From: Bradyrhizobium yuanmingense
GTDB taxonomy: Bacteria > Pseudomonadota > Alphaproteobacteria > Rhizobiales > Xanthobacteraceae
DNA: 38,967 nt
Reading direction: 5' to 3'
NCBI RefSeq assembly: GCF_029167105.1
Contig: NZ_JARFML010000052.1
Span: forward strand, 1-38,967
Shown: piece after piece, positions 1 through 6,496 of the stretch
How the letters are laid out: each line of letters starts with the position of its first letter
How positions within the stretch are numbered: position 1 is the first letter of the stretch
Made by a program: the position numbers and the translations under genes
Notes under the pieces: model-generated
Told to the model about the DNA's origin: nothing
The model's database searches: none
The model's input: the letters and a program-made list of their open reading frames with translations, nothing else

Positions 1-127
1 CCCCGGCCTCATGCTCCTTCAACAGCGCGATAATCTGCTCTTCCGTGAACCTTGCTCGCTTCATCTGTCCGTCCTTCTTCGGGCCGGACTCTAACTCCTT
101 CTGGAGGAAATACGCAGTGGCAGGTCA
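1..127 (-). mobile_element. orfA-proximal end of an IS3-family element
   Basis: Read on the minus strand, the element starts at 127 with TGACCTGCCACTG and reaches an ATG at 64. From there it encodes the start of an IS3-family OrfA helix-turn-helix protein (MKRARFTEEQIIALLKEHEA...), which runs out of the window at base 1. A related OrfA start (MKRSRFTEE) occurs in the second IS3 element at 6187. A similar terminus, TGACCTGCCCCTG followed by the shared GTTAGAGTC leader motif, occurs at 38841 in the opposite orientation. The element's other end is outside the window. Confidence 0.75.
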
Positions 128-140
128 AGGGGGCGGGGAG

Positions 141-1721
141 TTGAACGTCTTGAAGCCGCATCTGCAAAGCACTGTATTTACGTTACTTGAGTGCCAGACG
201 AGCCAACGAGAGATCCAGCGGCTGACGGGGATCGACCGCAAGACGATCCCGGCGCTACCAGGCGATTTTCGTGTCCCGGCGAGCGGCGGAGGCAAATTCC
301 CCCGGGGTGACCGCCGGCTCTGAGGCCACCGATAGGCAAACTCCTCCACCTCCGCGACCGCCGGCTAACGAAGCGACGGTGGCCGTCAAGTCGTTTGATT
401 TCGCCCGTTCAGCCTGTGAACCGCATCGGGAATGGATCGAACAGCAGGTCCGTCTGAAGCCGCAATGCGCAGGCGATCTACCAGGATCTGGTTGACCAGT
501 TCGGTTTCACGGCCAGCTACGAGAGCGTCAAGCGTTTCGTGCGTGCCCTGCGCCGCATCGATCCCAAACAGTTTGACAGTCTCGAGTTTGCCCCCGGCGA
601 GGAAGCGCAGGTCGATTATGGCGAAGGCGCGCTGACCCGTGATCCGAAGAGCGGTCGTCACCGCCGGCCGCGCCTGTTCGTGATGACCCTGCGCTACTCG
701 CGGCGCAGCTTCCGGCGAGTGGTCTGGAAGTCGAGCCAGCAGATCTGGGCACAGCTCCACGAGGAGGCTTTCCGGTACTTCGGCGGCGCCGTCGGCTATG
801 TCGTGCTCGATAATCTCAAGGAAAGGCGTCATCACGCCAGACCTGTACGAGCCCGAGCTCAACCGGCTCTACGGCGCGGTTCTCGCACATTACGGCGTCG
901 TCGCCGATCCGGCACGGGTGCGGGACCCGAACCGCAAGGGGACCGTGGAGAACGCGATCCAGCACACCCAGGGCACCGCGCTCGCCCGGGCGGCGCTTCG
1001 AGTCGCTCCAGGCTCAGAACAGGTTTCTGGAGCACTGGGAGGCGAACTGGGCTTCCAAACGCATCCATGGCAGCACAAGGCGTCAGGTCGAGGCCATGTT
1101 CCAGGAGGAGAAGCCGCATCTGCGGGTATTGCCCGCGACCAGCTTCCGTTACTTCTCCGAGCTCGTGCGCACGGTCTACGACGACACCACCGTGCGGGTG
1201 GATCCCAGCGACTATGCCGCGCGCCCCGCGCCGATCGGCAGCCAGGTCGTGGTACGCCTTTACGAGACCACGATCGAGATCCGCGACCGCAGCACCCAGG
1301 CCCTGCTGCGCGTTCATGCCCGCGCCGCACGGCCGGGTTCGCTCAAACTGCCGCACAACGAGCGCCCGTTCAATCCATCCCGTCAGACCGCCTTCCTGCT
1401 GGCAGGCGCCGGCGACATCGGACCGCACGCGAAGGCGCTCTGTCAGCTCCTGTTCGACACCGAGGGCCGCGTCGGACAGCGCGCGATGTGGGGCATTGTC
1501 GGACTTGCGAAGAAGTATCCCGCCCGGCTCGTCGAGCAGGCCTGCGATCACGCGGTGCGTCATCACATCCGTCGCTACAAACAGGTGCGCGCCATCGTCG
1601 AGCGATTGTTCGAGCAGGCGCTCGAGCGTCTCGATCAAGCACCACAAGTCACGATGTCTCTGACGCAGGATCATCCACTGATCCGTCCCGCGGGCGAATA
1701 CGGCGAACTCTTTCGCCTCGG
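141..1721 (+). pseudogene. istA: IS21-family transposase IstA, decayed by several frameshifts
   Basis: Successive reading frames on the plus strand give one IstA protein. It begins LNVLKPHLQSTVFTLL near 141 and continues with a helix-turn-helix (SQREIQRLTGIDRKTI). The DDE core is visible as VDYGEG (about 615), VVLDNLKEG (about 800) and GTVENAIQH (about 945). The C-terminal part runs from about 1030 to FRLGAQ at about 1720. At least four frame changes are needed (near 270, 465, 825 and 1000), so no functional protein is made. The helper ATPase IstB, normally directly downstream, is absent. The gene ends abruptly against minus-strand IS3 orfB sequence at about 1721. IS21 transposases cut and join DNA ends with IstB as a partner; this copy is a relic. 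Confidence 0.85.
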
Positions 1722-1909
1722 CGCCCAGAACCCCCGGCGCGGATGGCAGGTCAAGGCGAACTCGGACGGCGTCTTCCATCCGAGCCGCGAGTGTGGTCGT
1801 GCATTGGTGTAATCGGCCCGCCAACATCCGAGCGCGATGCGGGCCTGGGCCAGCGACGTGAACAGCGTCTCGTTCAACAATTCGTCCCGCAGCCGGCCAT
1901 TGATGGGGA

Positions 1910-1921
1910 AGACGGCCCCGC
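1910..1921 (+). repeat. left subterminal inverted repeat of IS1111-type copy 1
   Basis: AGACGGCCCCGC, an exact reverse complement of 3245-3256. It lies about 9 bases inside the left boundary of the element. Confidence 0.8.
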
Positions 1922-1981
1922 TCCCTCGGCGCCGGCGATATACTAGCGATGGACGAAACCGCTAACAGGAGCAATTGACCA

Positions 1982-3004
1982 ATGGAAGCCGCGACAATTG
2001 GGTTGGACATTTCGAAGCACGTATTTCACATCCATGCAGTTGATAGCCAAGGCCAAGTGGCCGGTCGCCAACGTCTCCGGCGAGGCGAGATCGTGTCTTT
2101 CTTCTCCTCGCTCGCACCTTGTCTGGTCGGCATCGAGGCCTGCGCGACTGCTCACCACTGGGCGCGGGAGATTGGGCAGTTTGGACACGATGTCAGATTG
2201 ATTCCGCCGGCCTATGTTAAACCCTACCTACGAAGAGGGGCTAAGAATGACGCCGCTGACGCGGCCGCGATCTGCGAAGCGGTTAGTCGTCCCAATATGC
2301 GGTTCGTTCCAATCAAGAGCGCCGAGAACCAGGGCTTCTTGATGCTTCATCGTGCAAGAGGCTTGCTGGTCCGCCAACGCACCATGACAGCTTGCGCCAT
2401 TCGGGCTCACTTTGCTGAGTTCGGAATCATTGTCGGGCAAGGCCGGCAACGGGTGGATGGTCTGGTGGACTTGTTGGATGACGAGGAACTGACGCTACCG
2501 GCCCACGCCCGCATCGCGCTGGCCGTCCTTGTGAGCCAACTGAAGGAATTGGGCCGGCAGGTCGAGGCCATCGAGCGCGAACTGGCTGAGATCCAGCGAG
2601 TAAATCCGATGGCGAAGTTGCTGTCCTCCATCCCCGGGATCGGTCCCATAACGGCCACAGCTCTCGCCGCTACCGTGCCCGACGCGACAATGTTCCGCTC
2701 CGGGCGGGAGTTCGCGGCCTGGCTTGGCCTGACGCCTAAGCAGAATTCCACCGGCGGGAAGGATCGGCTCGGCCGGATTACGAAACAGGGCGATTCCTAT
2801 CTCAGACACTTGCTTGTCATCGGAGCACGTAACGTCGTTCGGTACCCCAAGGCACGCTCCCGGGTTGGAGGCGGCTGGATCGAAGCCCTGCTTGAACGGC
2901 GTCGACCCATGGTCGTCGCCGTCGCCGTTGCCAACAAGTTAGCCCGGATCGTCTGGGCGATGATGACGACGGGGGAATTCTATCGGCCTAAGCTCGCGGC
3001 CTGA
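1982..3004 (+). CDS. IS110-family (IS1111 group) DEDD transposase
   Basis: A 340-residue, apparently intact transposase. The N-terminal RuvC-like DEDD domain shows the first Asp in TIGLDISKHVFHIHAV, an acidic residue in VGIEACATAHHW (about residue 55), and the RGAKNDAADAAAICEA block (about 83-98) with the last Asp pair. The C-terminal transposase_20 domain holds SIPGIGPITATALAA, then WLGLTPKQNSTGGKDRLGRITKQGD, a form typical of the IS1111 group. An AGGAG lies about 10 bases upstream of the ATG. Members of this family recombine donor and target DNA through a Holliday-junction-like route guided by an RNA encoded in the element's non-coding end. The gene occupies most of the element at 1901-3261 and is the best-preserved transposase in the first 4 kb. 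Confidence 0.92.
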   Translation: MEAATIGLDISKHVFHIHAVDSQGQVAGRQRLRRGEIVSFFSSLAPCLVGIEACATAHHWAREIGQFGHDVRLIPPAYVKPYLRRGAKNDAADAAAICEAVSRPNMRFVPIKSAENQGFLMLHRARGLLVRQRTMTACAIRAHFAEFGIIVGQGRQRVDGLVDLLDDEELTLPAHARIALAVLVSQLKELGRQVEAIERELAEIQRVNPMAKLLSSIPGIGPITATALAATVPDATMFRSGREFAAWLGLTPKQNSTGGKDRLGRITKQGDSYLRHLLVIGARNVVRYPKARSRVGGGWIEALLERRRPMVVAVAVANKLARIVWAMMTTGEFYRPKLAA

Positions 3005-3244
3005 CTTTCCGCGTATGTTGGCCACCTTATGGTGTGAGGGCAAACGACAGCATGATGGACACCGGCGGAGCTGGGGATCGAGCAAGCCCGAAGAGCTTTA
3101 AGCGCAACAAGCGCGACCCGTTGATGAGGCCTCGATCCGCGATCTCCATCAGGGCCAGCGGCCATGGCATCGGTCGCACTAACAGGCCGTATACATGAAC
3201 GCACCCGACCGGTATCCAAAGTGCTGCTGAAATCCCTTGCATCC
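3005..3244 (+). ncRNA. candidate bridge RNA region of IS1111-type copy 1
   Basis: This 240-nt non-coding tail lies between the transposase stop and the right inverted repeat, where IS1111-group elements are expected to encode their guide RNA. It contains AGAGCTT at 3092-3098, the reverse complement of AAGCTCT at 3264-3270, which is the right half of the target. It also contains CGGCCAT at 3159-3165, identical to 1894-1900, the left half of the target. A GCGACC/GGTCGC pairing (3113-3118 with 3172-3177) and a TGATG/CATCA pairing (3122-3126 with 3147-3151) could form stems around the second segment. RNA ends and fold are inferred, not shown. Confidence 0.6.
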
Positions 3245-3256
3245 GCGGGGCCGTCT
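3245..3256 (-). repeat. right subterminal inverted repeat of IS1111-type copy 1
   Basis: Exact 12-bp reverse complement of 1910-1921, about 5 bases inside the right boundary of the element. Confidence 0.8.
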
Positions 3257-4160
3257 ATACATGAAGCTCTCGATGAAGGCGTTCTGCATGGGCTTGCCCG
3301 GCGCGATGTAGTGCCAGGCGACGCGGCTCTGATCGGCCCAGGTCAAGATTCATTTGCGGGTGAGCTCGCTGCCGTTGTCGCTGACCACCATCTTTGGCTT
3401 GCCGCGCTCGGTCATCAGCCGGTCCAGTTCCCGCGCCACCCGAGTGCCGGAGAGCGAGGTGTCGGCGACCAGCGCCAGGCATTCGCGGGTGCAATCATCG
3501 ACGACGGTGAGGATGCGGAAGCGGCGGCCATCGGTGAGCTGATCCGATACGAAGTCGAGCGACCAGCGGTCATTCGGCGCCATGGGCGCCGTCATCGGCG
3601 CCCTGGTCCCGATCGCCCGTTTGCGACCGCCACGGCGACGCACCGCGAGCTTCTCTTCCCGGTAAAGCCTGAAGAGTTTCTTGTGGTTGACCCTATAGCC
3701 CTCCCGCTTGAGCAGGACATGCACGCGCCGATAGCCGAAGCGGCGGCGCTCGTGCGCGATCGCCTTCATGCGCTGGCGAAGGCCGCCATCGTCCGTCCGG
3801 ATCGTCTTGTATCTCACAGTCATGCGGCAGCTGCCGATGGCTTTACACGCCCGCCGTTCGCTCATCCCGTGGGCATCCATGAGATGGGCGACAGCTTTCC
3901 GCTCCCCCGCAGGCGTCACCATTTCTTTCCCAGCAAGTCCTTCAGCGCGACATTGTCGAGCATGGCATCCGCCAGCAGCCGCTTCAGCCGCGTGTTCTCA
4001 TCCTCCAGTACCTTCAGCCGCTTGGCCTCCGACACCTCCATCCCGCCGAACTTCGCCTTCCATTTGTAGATGCTGGCGTCGCTGACGCCGTGCTTGCGGC
4101 ACAGGTCGGCAACCGAAACGCCGGCCTCGTGCTCCTTCAAAATCCCGATGATCTGCTTCT

Positions 4161-4170
4161 GTATTCGGTC
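4161..4170 (+). repeat. subterminal inverted repeat of IS110-family copy 2, low-coordinate end
   Basis: GTATTCGGTC, the reverse complement of 6146-6155. The same 10 bases recur at 4829-4838, at the end of the inner duplicated unit. Confidence 0.7.
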
Positions 4171-4382
4171 TGTTTCTGTCAATCCCTTAAGAGCGCGTGC
4201 CGCGGGTACCTTGCTTCTGTTCGTGGTCGGCAAAGCCGCCACACGATGGGATTCGGTTGAATGGTCGGTTCAAGCTCTTCGGCGTAGTCAGCCGCCTGGA
4301 GGGCGGACGCCACGACAGATCATACGAACTCGACCATCCCCACGCCCCGCGACGGGCGTCTCTTGGGATGGCGATGGCGTCC

Positions 4383-4825
4383 TTACGCCACCGCCGTCCA
4401 TCGGAATTCGGTTCCATCAACCCACATTCGGTGAAGGACGACAGCCATCTTTCTGGCCAGCGCGACCTTCGCACGCTTGCTTCCTTGCCGGTGGGCAACA
4501 CGCACCGCCCAAGCCTTCATCGGAGACCATCGGGTTGATGGCCTGAGAACGACGTTGGCAGCTTCGAACAGGGCTGTGCGCGTCTCTCCATCTCCGACTT
4601 TTGTGATCCGTCCCATCCGATCAACCTCGCCGGATTGGTATCGCCGGGGCGTTAACCCGAGATAGGCGCCGACGGATTGAGAATGTAGGAATCGCCTGGG
4701 ATCGTCCACAGTGGAGCGGAAGGTCAACGCAGAGACCGGGCCGATCCCCGGCATCGTCATCAAGAGCCGACAAGCCGGGTCACTGCGCACGGCCTTCAGA
4801 ACCAGACGATGCAGTCGGGCGTACT
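4383..4825 (-). pseudogene. duplicated 3' half of the IS110-family transposase
   Basis: This repeats codons for the C-terminal half of the transposase at 5048-6067, from YARLHRLVLKAV through TMPGIGPVSALTFRS to the same C-terminus (FRWTAVA). It lacks the N-terminal DEDD domain. An open frame runs into it from the neighbouring unit's non-coding tail (possible start at 4910), giving a 175-residue chimera without catalytic Asp/Glu residues, so it is not expected to function. Compared with the intact copy it has GRMGRIT where the other reads DRVGRIT, showing slight divergence since duplication. Confidence 0.85.
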
Positions 4826-4828
4826 TCT

Positions 4829-5047
4829 GTATTCGGTCTGTTTCTGTCAATCCCTTAAGAGCGCGTGCCGCGGGTACCTTGCTTCTGTTCGTGGTCGGCA
4901 AAGCCGCCACACGATGGGATTCGGTTGAATGGTCGGTTCAAGCTCTTCGGCGTAGTCAGCCGCCTGGAGGGCGGACGCCACGACAGATCATACGAACTCC
5001 ATCCCCACGCCCCGCGACGGGCGTCTCTTGGGATGGCGATGGCGTCC
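4829..5047 (-). ncRNA. candidate bridge RNA region of IS110-family copy 2
   Basis: This is the non-coding tail between the transposase stop and the element end. Written on the plus strand it contains CAGATCAT at 4984-4991, the reverse complement of ATGATCTG at 4148-4155, one half of the insertion target. It also contains GCTCTTC at 4942-4948, which matches the other half across the CT core (CTCTTC at 6161-6166). Relative to the transposase strand, order and polarity of the two segments are the same as in copy 1: first the complement of the right target, then the left target itself. The duplicated unit repeats both segments at 4314-4321 and 4274-4280. Confidence 0.6.
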
Positions 5048-6067
5048 TTACGCCACCGCCGTCCATCGGAATTCGGTTCCATCAACCCACATTCGGTGAA
5101 GGACGACAGCCATCTTTCTGGCCAGCGCGACCTTCGCACGCTTGCTTCCTTGCCGGTGGGCAACACGCACCGCCCAAGCCTTCATCGGAGACCATCGGGT
5201 TGATGGCCTGAGAACGACGTTGGCAGCTTCGAACAGGGCTGTGCGCGTCTCTCCATCTCCGACTTTTGTGATCCGTCCCACCCGATCAACCTCGCCGGAT
5301 TGGTATCGCCGGGGCGTTAACCCGAGATAGGCGCCGACGGATTGAGAATGTAGGAATCGCCTGGGATCGTCCACAGTGGAGCGGAAGGTCAACGCAGAGA
5401 CCGGGCCGATCCCCGGCATCGTCATCAAGAGCCGACAAGCCGGGTCACTGCGCACGGCCTTCAGAACCAGACGATGCAGTCGGGCGTACTCCCGCATCAG
5501 CGCTTCGCGTCCGGCAAGCAGCGAATTCATGATGGCCTCCAGTAAGGCGTCATCGCTGACCAACTCACGAACTCGCGTCGCGAACAGAGTCCGCGAGACG
5601 ATTCCGACTTTGCGACCGAGCGGACGTAGAAGTCCGCGGATGACTTGCTCTGCGGCAGCGATGGAGCGGATGATATGCTTGCGAGCCGCGGCCAGCGTCC
5701 GCGCTCTTTGGCTGCTGATGCTCTTGACGTGAACAGGCTTGAACCATCCCGTTCTCACCACCTGCGCGATCCCACGGGCGTCATTCCGATCGGTCTTCAC
5801 TGGCATGGCCGAAAGTGCCGCCTTGACCTGGCGGGCTTCCAAACTGACGGCCGGCAACCCCAGTTCGATTAGATTTGCGGTCAGCCATTCTGAGATCGGT
5901 CCTGCCTCAAGGCCCACCCGTTCAACTTGACCAGCCCATGGTTCGAGGTACTGCACAATCGATGGCGCGTCCGCCAACGTGGTTCCCTCCCGGATAAGCT
6001 TTCCGGTCTCGTCCACCGCACACACCGCAACGGAATTCAGCGAAACATCGAGGCCGACGTAGATCAT
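5048..6067 (-). CDS. IS110-family DEDD transposase
   Basis: A 339-residue transposase starting at the ATG at 6067, preceded by GGAGAC about 8 bases upstream; an open frame extends further upstream, but this start gives the canonical N-terminus MIYVGLDVSLNSVAV. The RuvC-like DEDD domain shows Asp in GLDVS, Glu in VGLEAGPISEWL and the Asp pair in VKTDRNDARGIAQ. The C-terminal transposase_20 domain shows TMPGIGPVSALTFRS and YLGLTPRRYQSGEVDRVGRIT. It has no visible lesion and may still be active. It differs clearly from the transposase at 1982-3004, so the two elements are separate families of the same superfamily rather than copies of each other. Confidence 0.92.
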   Translation of the reverse strand: MIYVGLDVSLNSVAVCAVDETGKLIREGTTLADAPSIVQYLEPWAGQVERVGLEAGPISEWLTANLIELGLPAVSLEARQVKAALSAMPVKTDRNDARGIAQVVRTGWFKPVHVKSISSQRARTLAAARKHIIRSIAAAEQVIRGLLRPLGRKVGIVSRTLFATRVRELVSDDALLEAIMNSLLAGREALMREYARLHRLVLKAVRSDPACRLLMTMPGIGPVSALTFRSTVDDPRRFLHSQSVGAYLGLTPRRYQSGEVDRVGRITKVGDGETRTALFEAANVVLRPSTRWSPMKAWAVRVAHRQGSKRAKVALARKMAVVLHRMWVDGTEFRWTAVA

Positions 6068-6145
6068 GGCTTGTCTCCTTCCGGATGGAGTTGGTCCATG
6101 ATCGTCAGCCAAAACTTGCCGCGCGGCAATCGGTCAGGCGATCGG

Positions 6146-6155
6146 GACCGAATAC
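6146..6155 (-). repeat. subterminal inverted repeat of IS110-family copy 2, high-coordinate end
   Basis: GACCGAATAC on the plus strand, the complement of 4161-4170, about 5 bases inside the element boundary at 6160. Confidence 0.7.
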
Positions 6156-6187
6156 CCCATCTCTTCCGTAAATCGGCTGCGCTTCAT

Positions 6188-6213
6188 GCTCTGGTCCTCA
6201 TATGGGCCAGAGC
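6188..6213 (-). other. hairpin in the leader of IS3 orfA
   Basis: GCTCTGG at 6188-6194 pairs with CCAGAGC at 6207-6213, and further pairs extend it to a stem of about 10 bp with a 6-base loop. It lies immediately upstream of the orfA ATG at 6187, within the IS3 part and outside the IS110-family insertion. Structures near the start of a transposase gene can limit translation from transcripts reading in from outside; that role is inference here. Confidence 0.5.
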
Positions 6214-6250
6214 GAACTTCAATCTGGATTAAGTCGAGGGGGCAAGGTCA

Positions 6251-6496
6251 GGGGGCCATGCCGCCGCTGTCGGTTCCTGCCGAAACTTATCCAAGGAGTC
6301 GCAGCACCGAGTGCAGTAGTCCGAGCTTCTTGGCGACTGACCCGACCGATTGACCGCTCGATACTGCCAGTTCATTCGCCAGGGCTTGTAGTCGTCCGTG
6401 CATGACCGACCTTGACGTCCTTGTAGTCGACACCTCCTGGCCCTCTGAGCCTACTACCGGTGTACACTCATTCGGAGGAGGTTCACGTCAAACTCC
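6251..6496. other. non-coding gap between the IS nest and the catabolic block
   Basis: No gene is supported. A minus-strand frame near 6305-6405 is short and unrecognised. The block junction lies at 6250, where the IS3 terminus stops. Confidence 0.5.

Larger units (their letters stand above)
1901..3261 (+). mobile_element. IS1111-type IS110-family element (copy 1) in IS3 orfB
   Basis: The boundaries are deduced by restoring the IS3 orfB reading frame: the left flank ends CGGCCAT at 1900 and the right flank resumes AAGCTCT at 3264, with TG present at both junctions (1901-1902 and 3262-3263). A 12-bp inverted repeat (AGACGGCCCCGC at 1910-1921; complement at 3245-3256) lies just inside the ends. 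Such subterminal repeats are a known hallmark of the IS1111 subgroup. The element holds one transposase and a non-coding tail of about 240 nt. Confidence 0.85.
1730..3922 (-). pseudogene. IS3-family OrfB transposase, with nonsense codon and IS insertion
   Basis: OrfB starts at 3922 (MVTPAGERKAVAHLMDAHG), overlapping the end of orfA at 3916 as is usual for IS3 elements. Its rve-type DDE catalytic domain is visible: SLDFVSDQL carries the first Asp, VVSDNGSELT the second, and NAFIESF the Glu. An in-frame TGA at 3352-3350 interrupts the protein between GSELTRK and ILTWADQSRV. After NAFIESF (about 3264) the gene is split by the element at 1901-3261. It resumes at 1900 as NGRLRDELLNETLFTSL and ends near 1730 at HPRRG, some 25 residues short of the usual C-terminus. 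It is inactive for three separate reasons: nonsense codon, insertion and 3' truncation. Confidence 0.85.
4156..5490. repeat. tandem direct repeat of about 667 bp inside IS110-family copy 2
   Basis: Bases 4156-4825 and 4824-5490 are almost identical. Differences seen are a 3-base deletion in the second unit (CGACC versus C near 4335/4999) and one T/C change (4609 region versus 5280 region), which alters Met to Val in the transposase. Each unit contains the 3' half of the transposase and the non-coding tail. The joint reads GGCGTACTTCTGTATT, so the element's own end is fused to a site inside its transposase gene at a CT dinucleotide. Confidence 0.92.
4156..6160 (-). mobile_element. IS110-family element (copy 2) in IS3 orfA, with partial tandem duplication
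   Basis: The high-coordinate boundary at 6160/6161 and the low-coordinate boundary at 4155/4156 are fixed by restoring orfA: GAAGAG and CAGATCATC become contiguous on the minus strand. CT is present at both junctions (4156-4157 and 6161-6162) and is the likely crossover dinucleotide. A 10-bp inverted repeat (GTATTCGGTC at 4161-4170, complement at 6146-6155) lies about 5 bases inside the ends. The unit element would be about 1.34 kb; the extra length comes from a duplicated 3' part at 4156-4825. Confidence 0.85.
3916..6187 (-). pseudogene. IS3-family OrfA, split by an IS110-family insertion
   Basis: OrfA begins at 6187 with MKRSRFTEE and is interrupted at 6160. After the IS110-family element it resumes at 4155 as QIIGILKEHEAGVSVADLCRKHG and continues through the leucine-rich coiled region to LLGKKW and the stop at 3916. 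The intact protein would be about 89 residues, the usual size for a helix-turn-helix OrfA that helps OrfB recognise IS ends. As it stands, an open frame enters orfA from the IS110 tail and gives a chimeric 108-residue protein (start 4242), probably meaningless. Confidence 0.85.
1722..6250 (-). mobile_element. IS3-family element interrupted by two IS110-family elements
   Basis: The element begins on the minus strand at 6250 (TGACCTTGCCCCC) and has orfA starting at 6187 and overlapping orfB. It ends inside the orfB C-terminus at about 1722, where it meets IS21 sequence, so its distal terminus is missing. Removing 4156-6160 and 1901-3261 restores a continuous IS3 backbone: MKRSRFTEE joins QIIGILKEHEAG, and NAFIESF joins NGRLRDELLNE. 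The nesting order shows that the IS3 copy was present before either IS110-type insertion. Confidence 0.85.

Noticed and set aside
859..2010. A 383-codon minus-strand frame over the istA relic
   Set aside because: The plus strand gives IstA domains in successive frames; the minus frame crosses three unrelated elements and resembles nothing.
3164..4069. A 301-codon plus-strand frame
   Set aside because: It is antisense to IS3 orfB and orfA, whose DDE motifs are clear on the minus strand.
4383..4910. A 175-codon transposase as a separate gene
   Set aside because: It is a chimera of the non-coding tail and the duplicated transposase 3' half, without the catalytic domain.
6188..6213. Hairpin first taken as part of an IS110 guide RNA
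   Set aside because: Restoring orfA puts it in the IS3 leader, outside the IS110-family insertion that ends at 6160.
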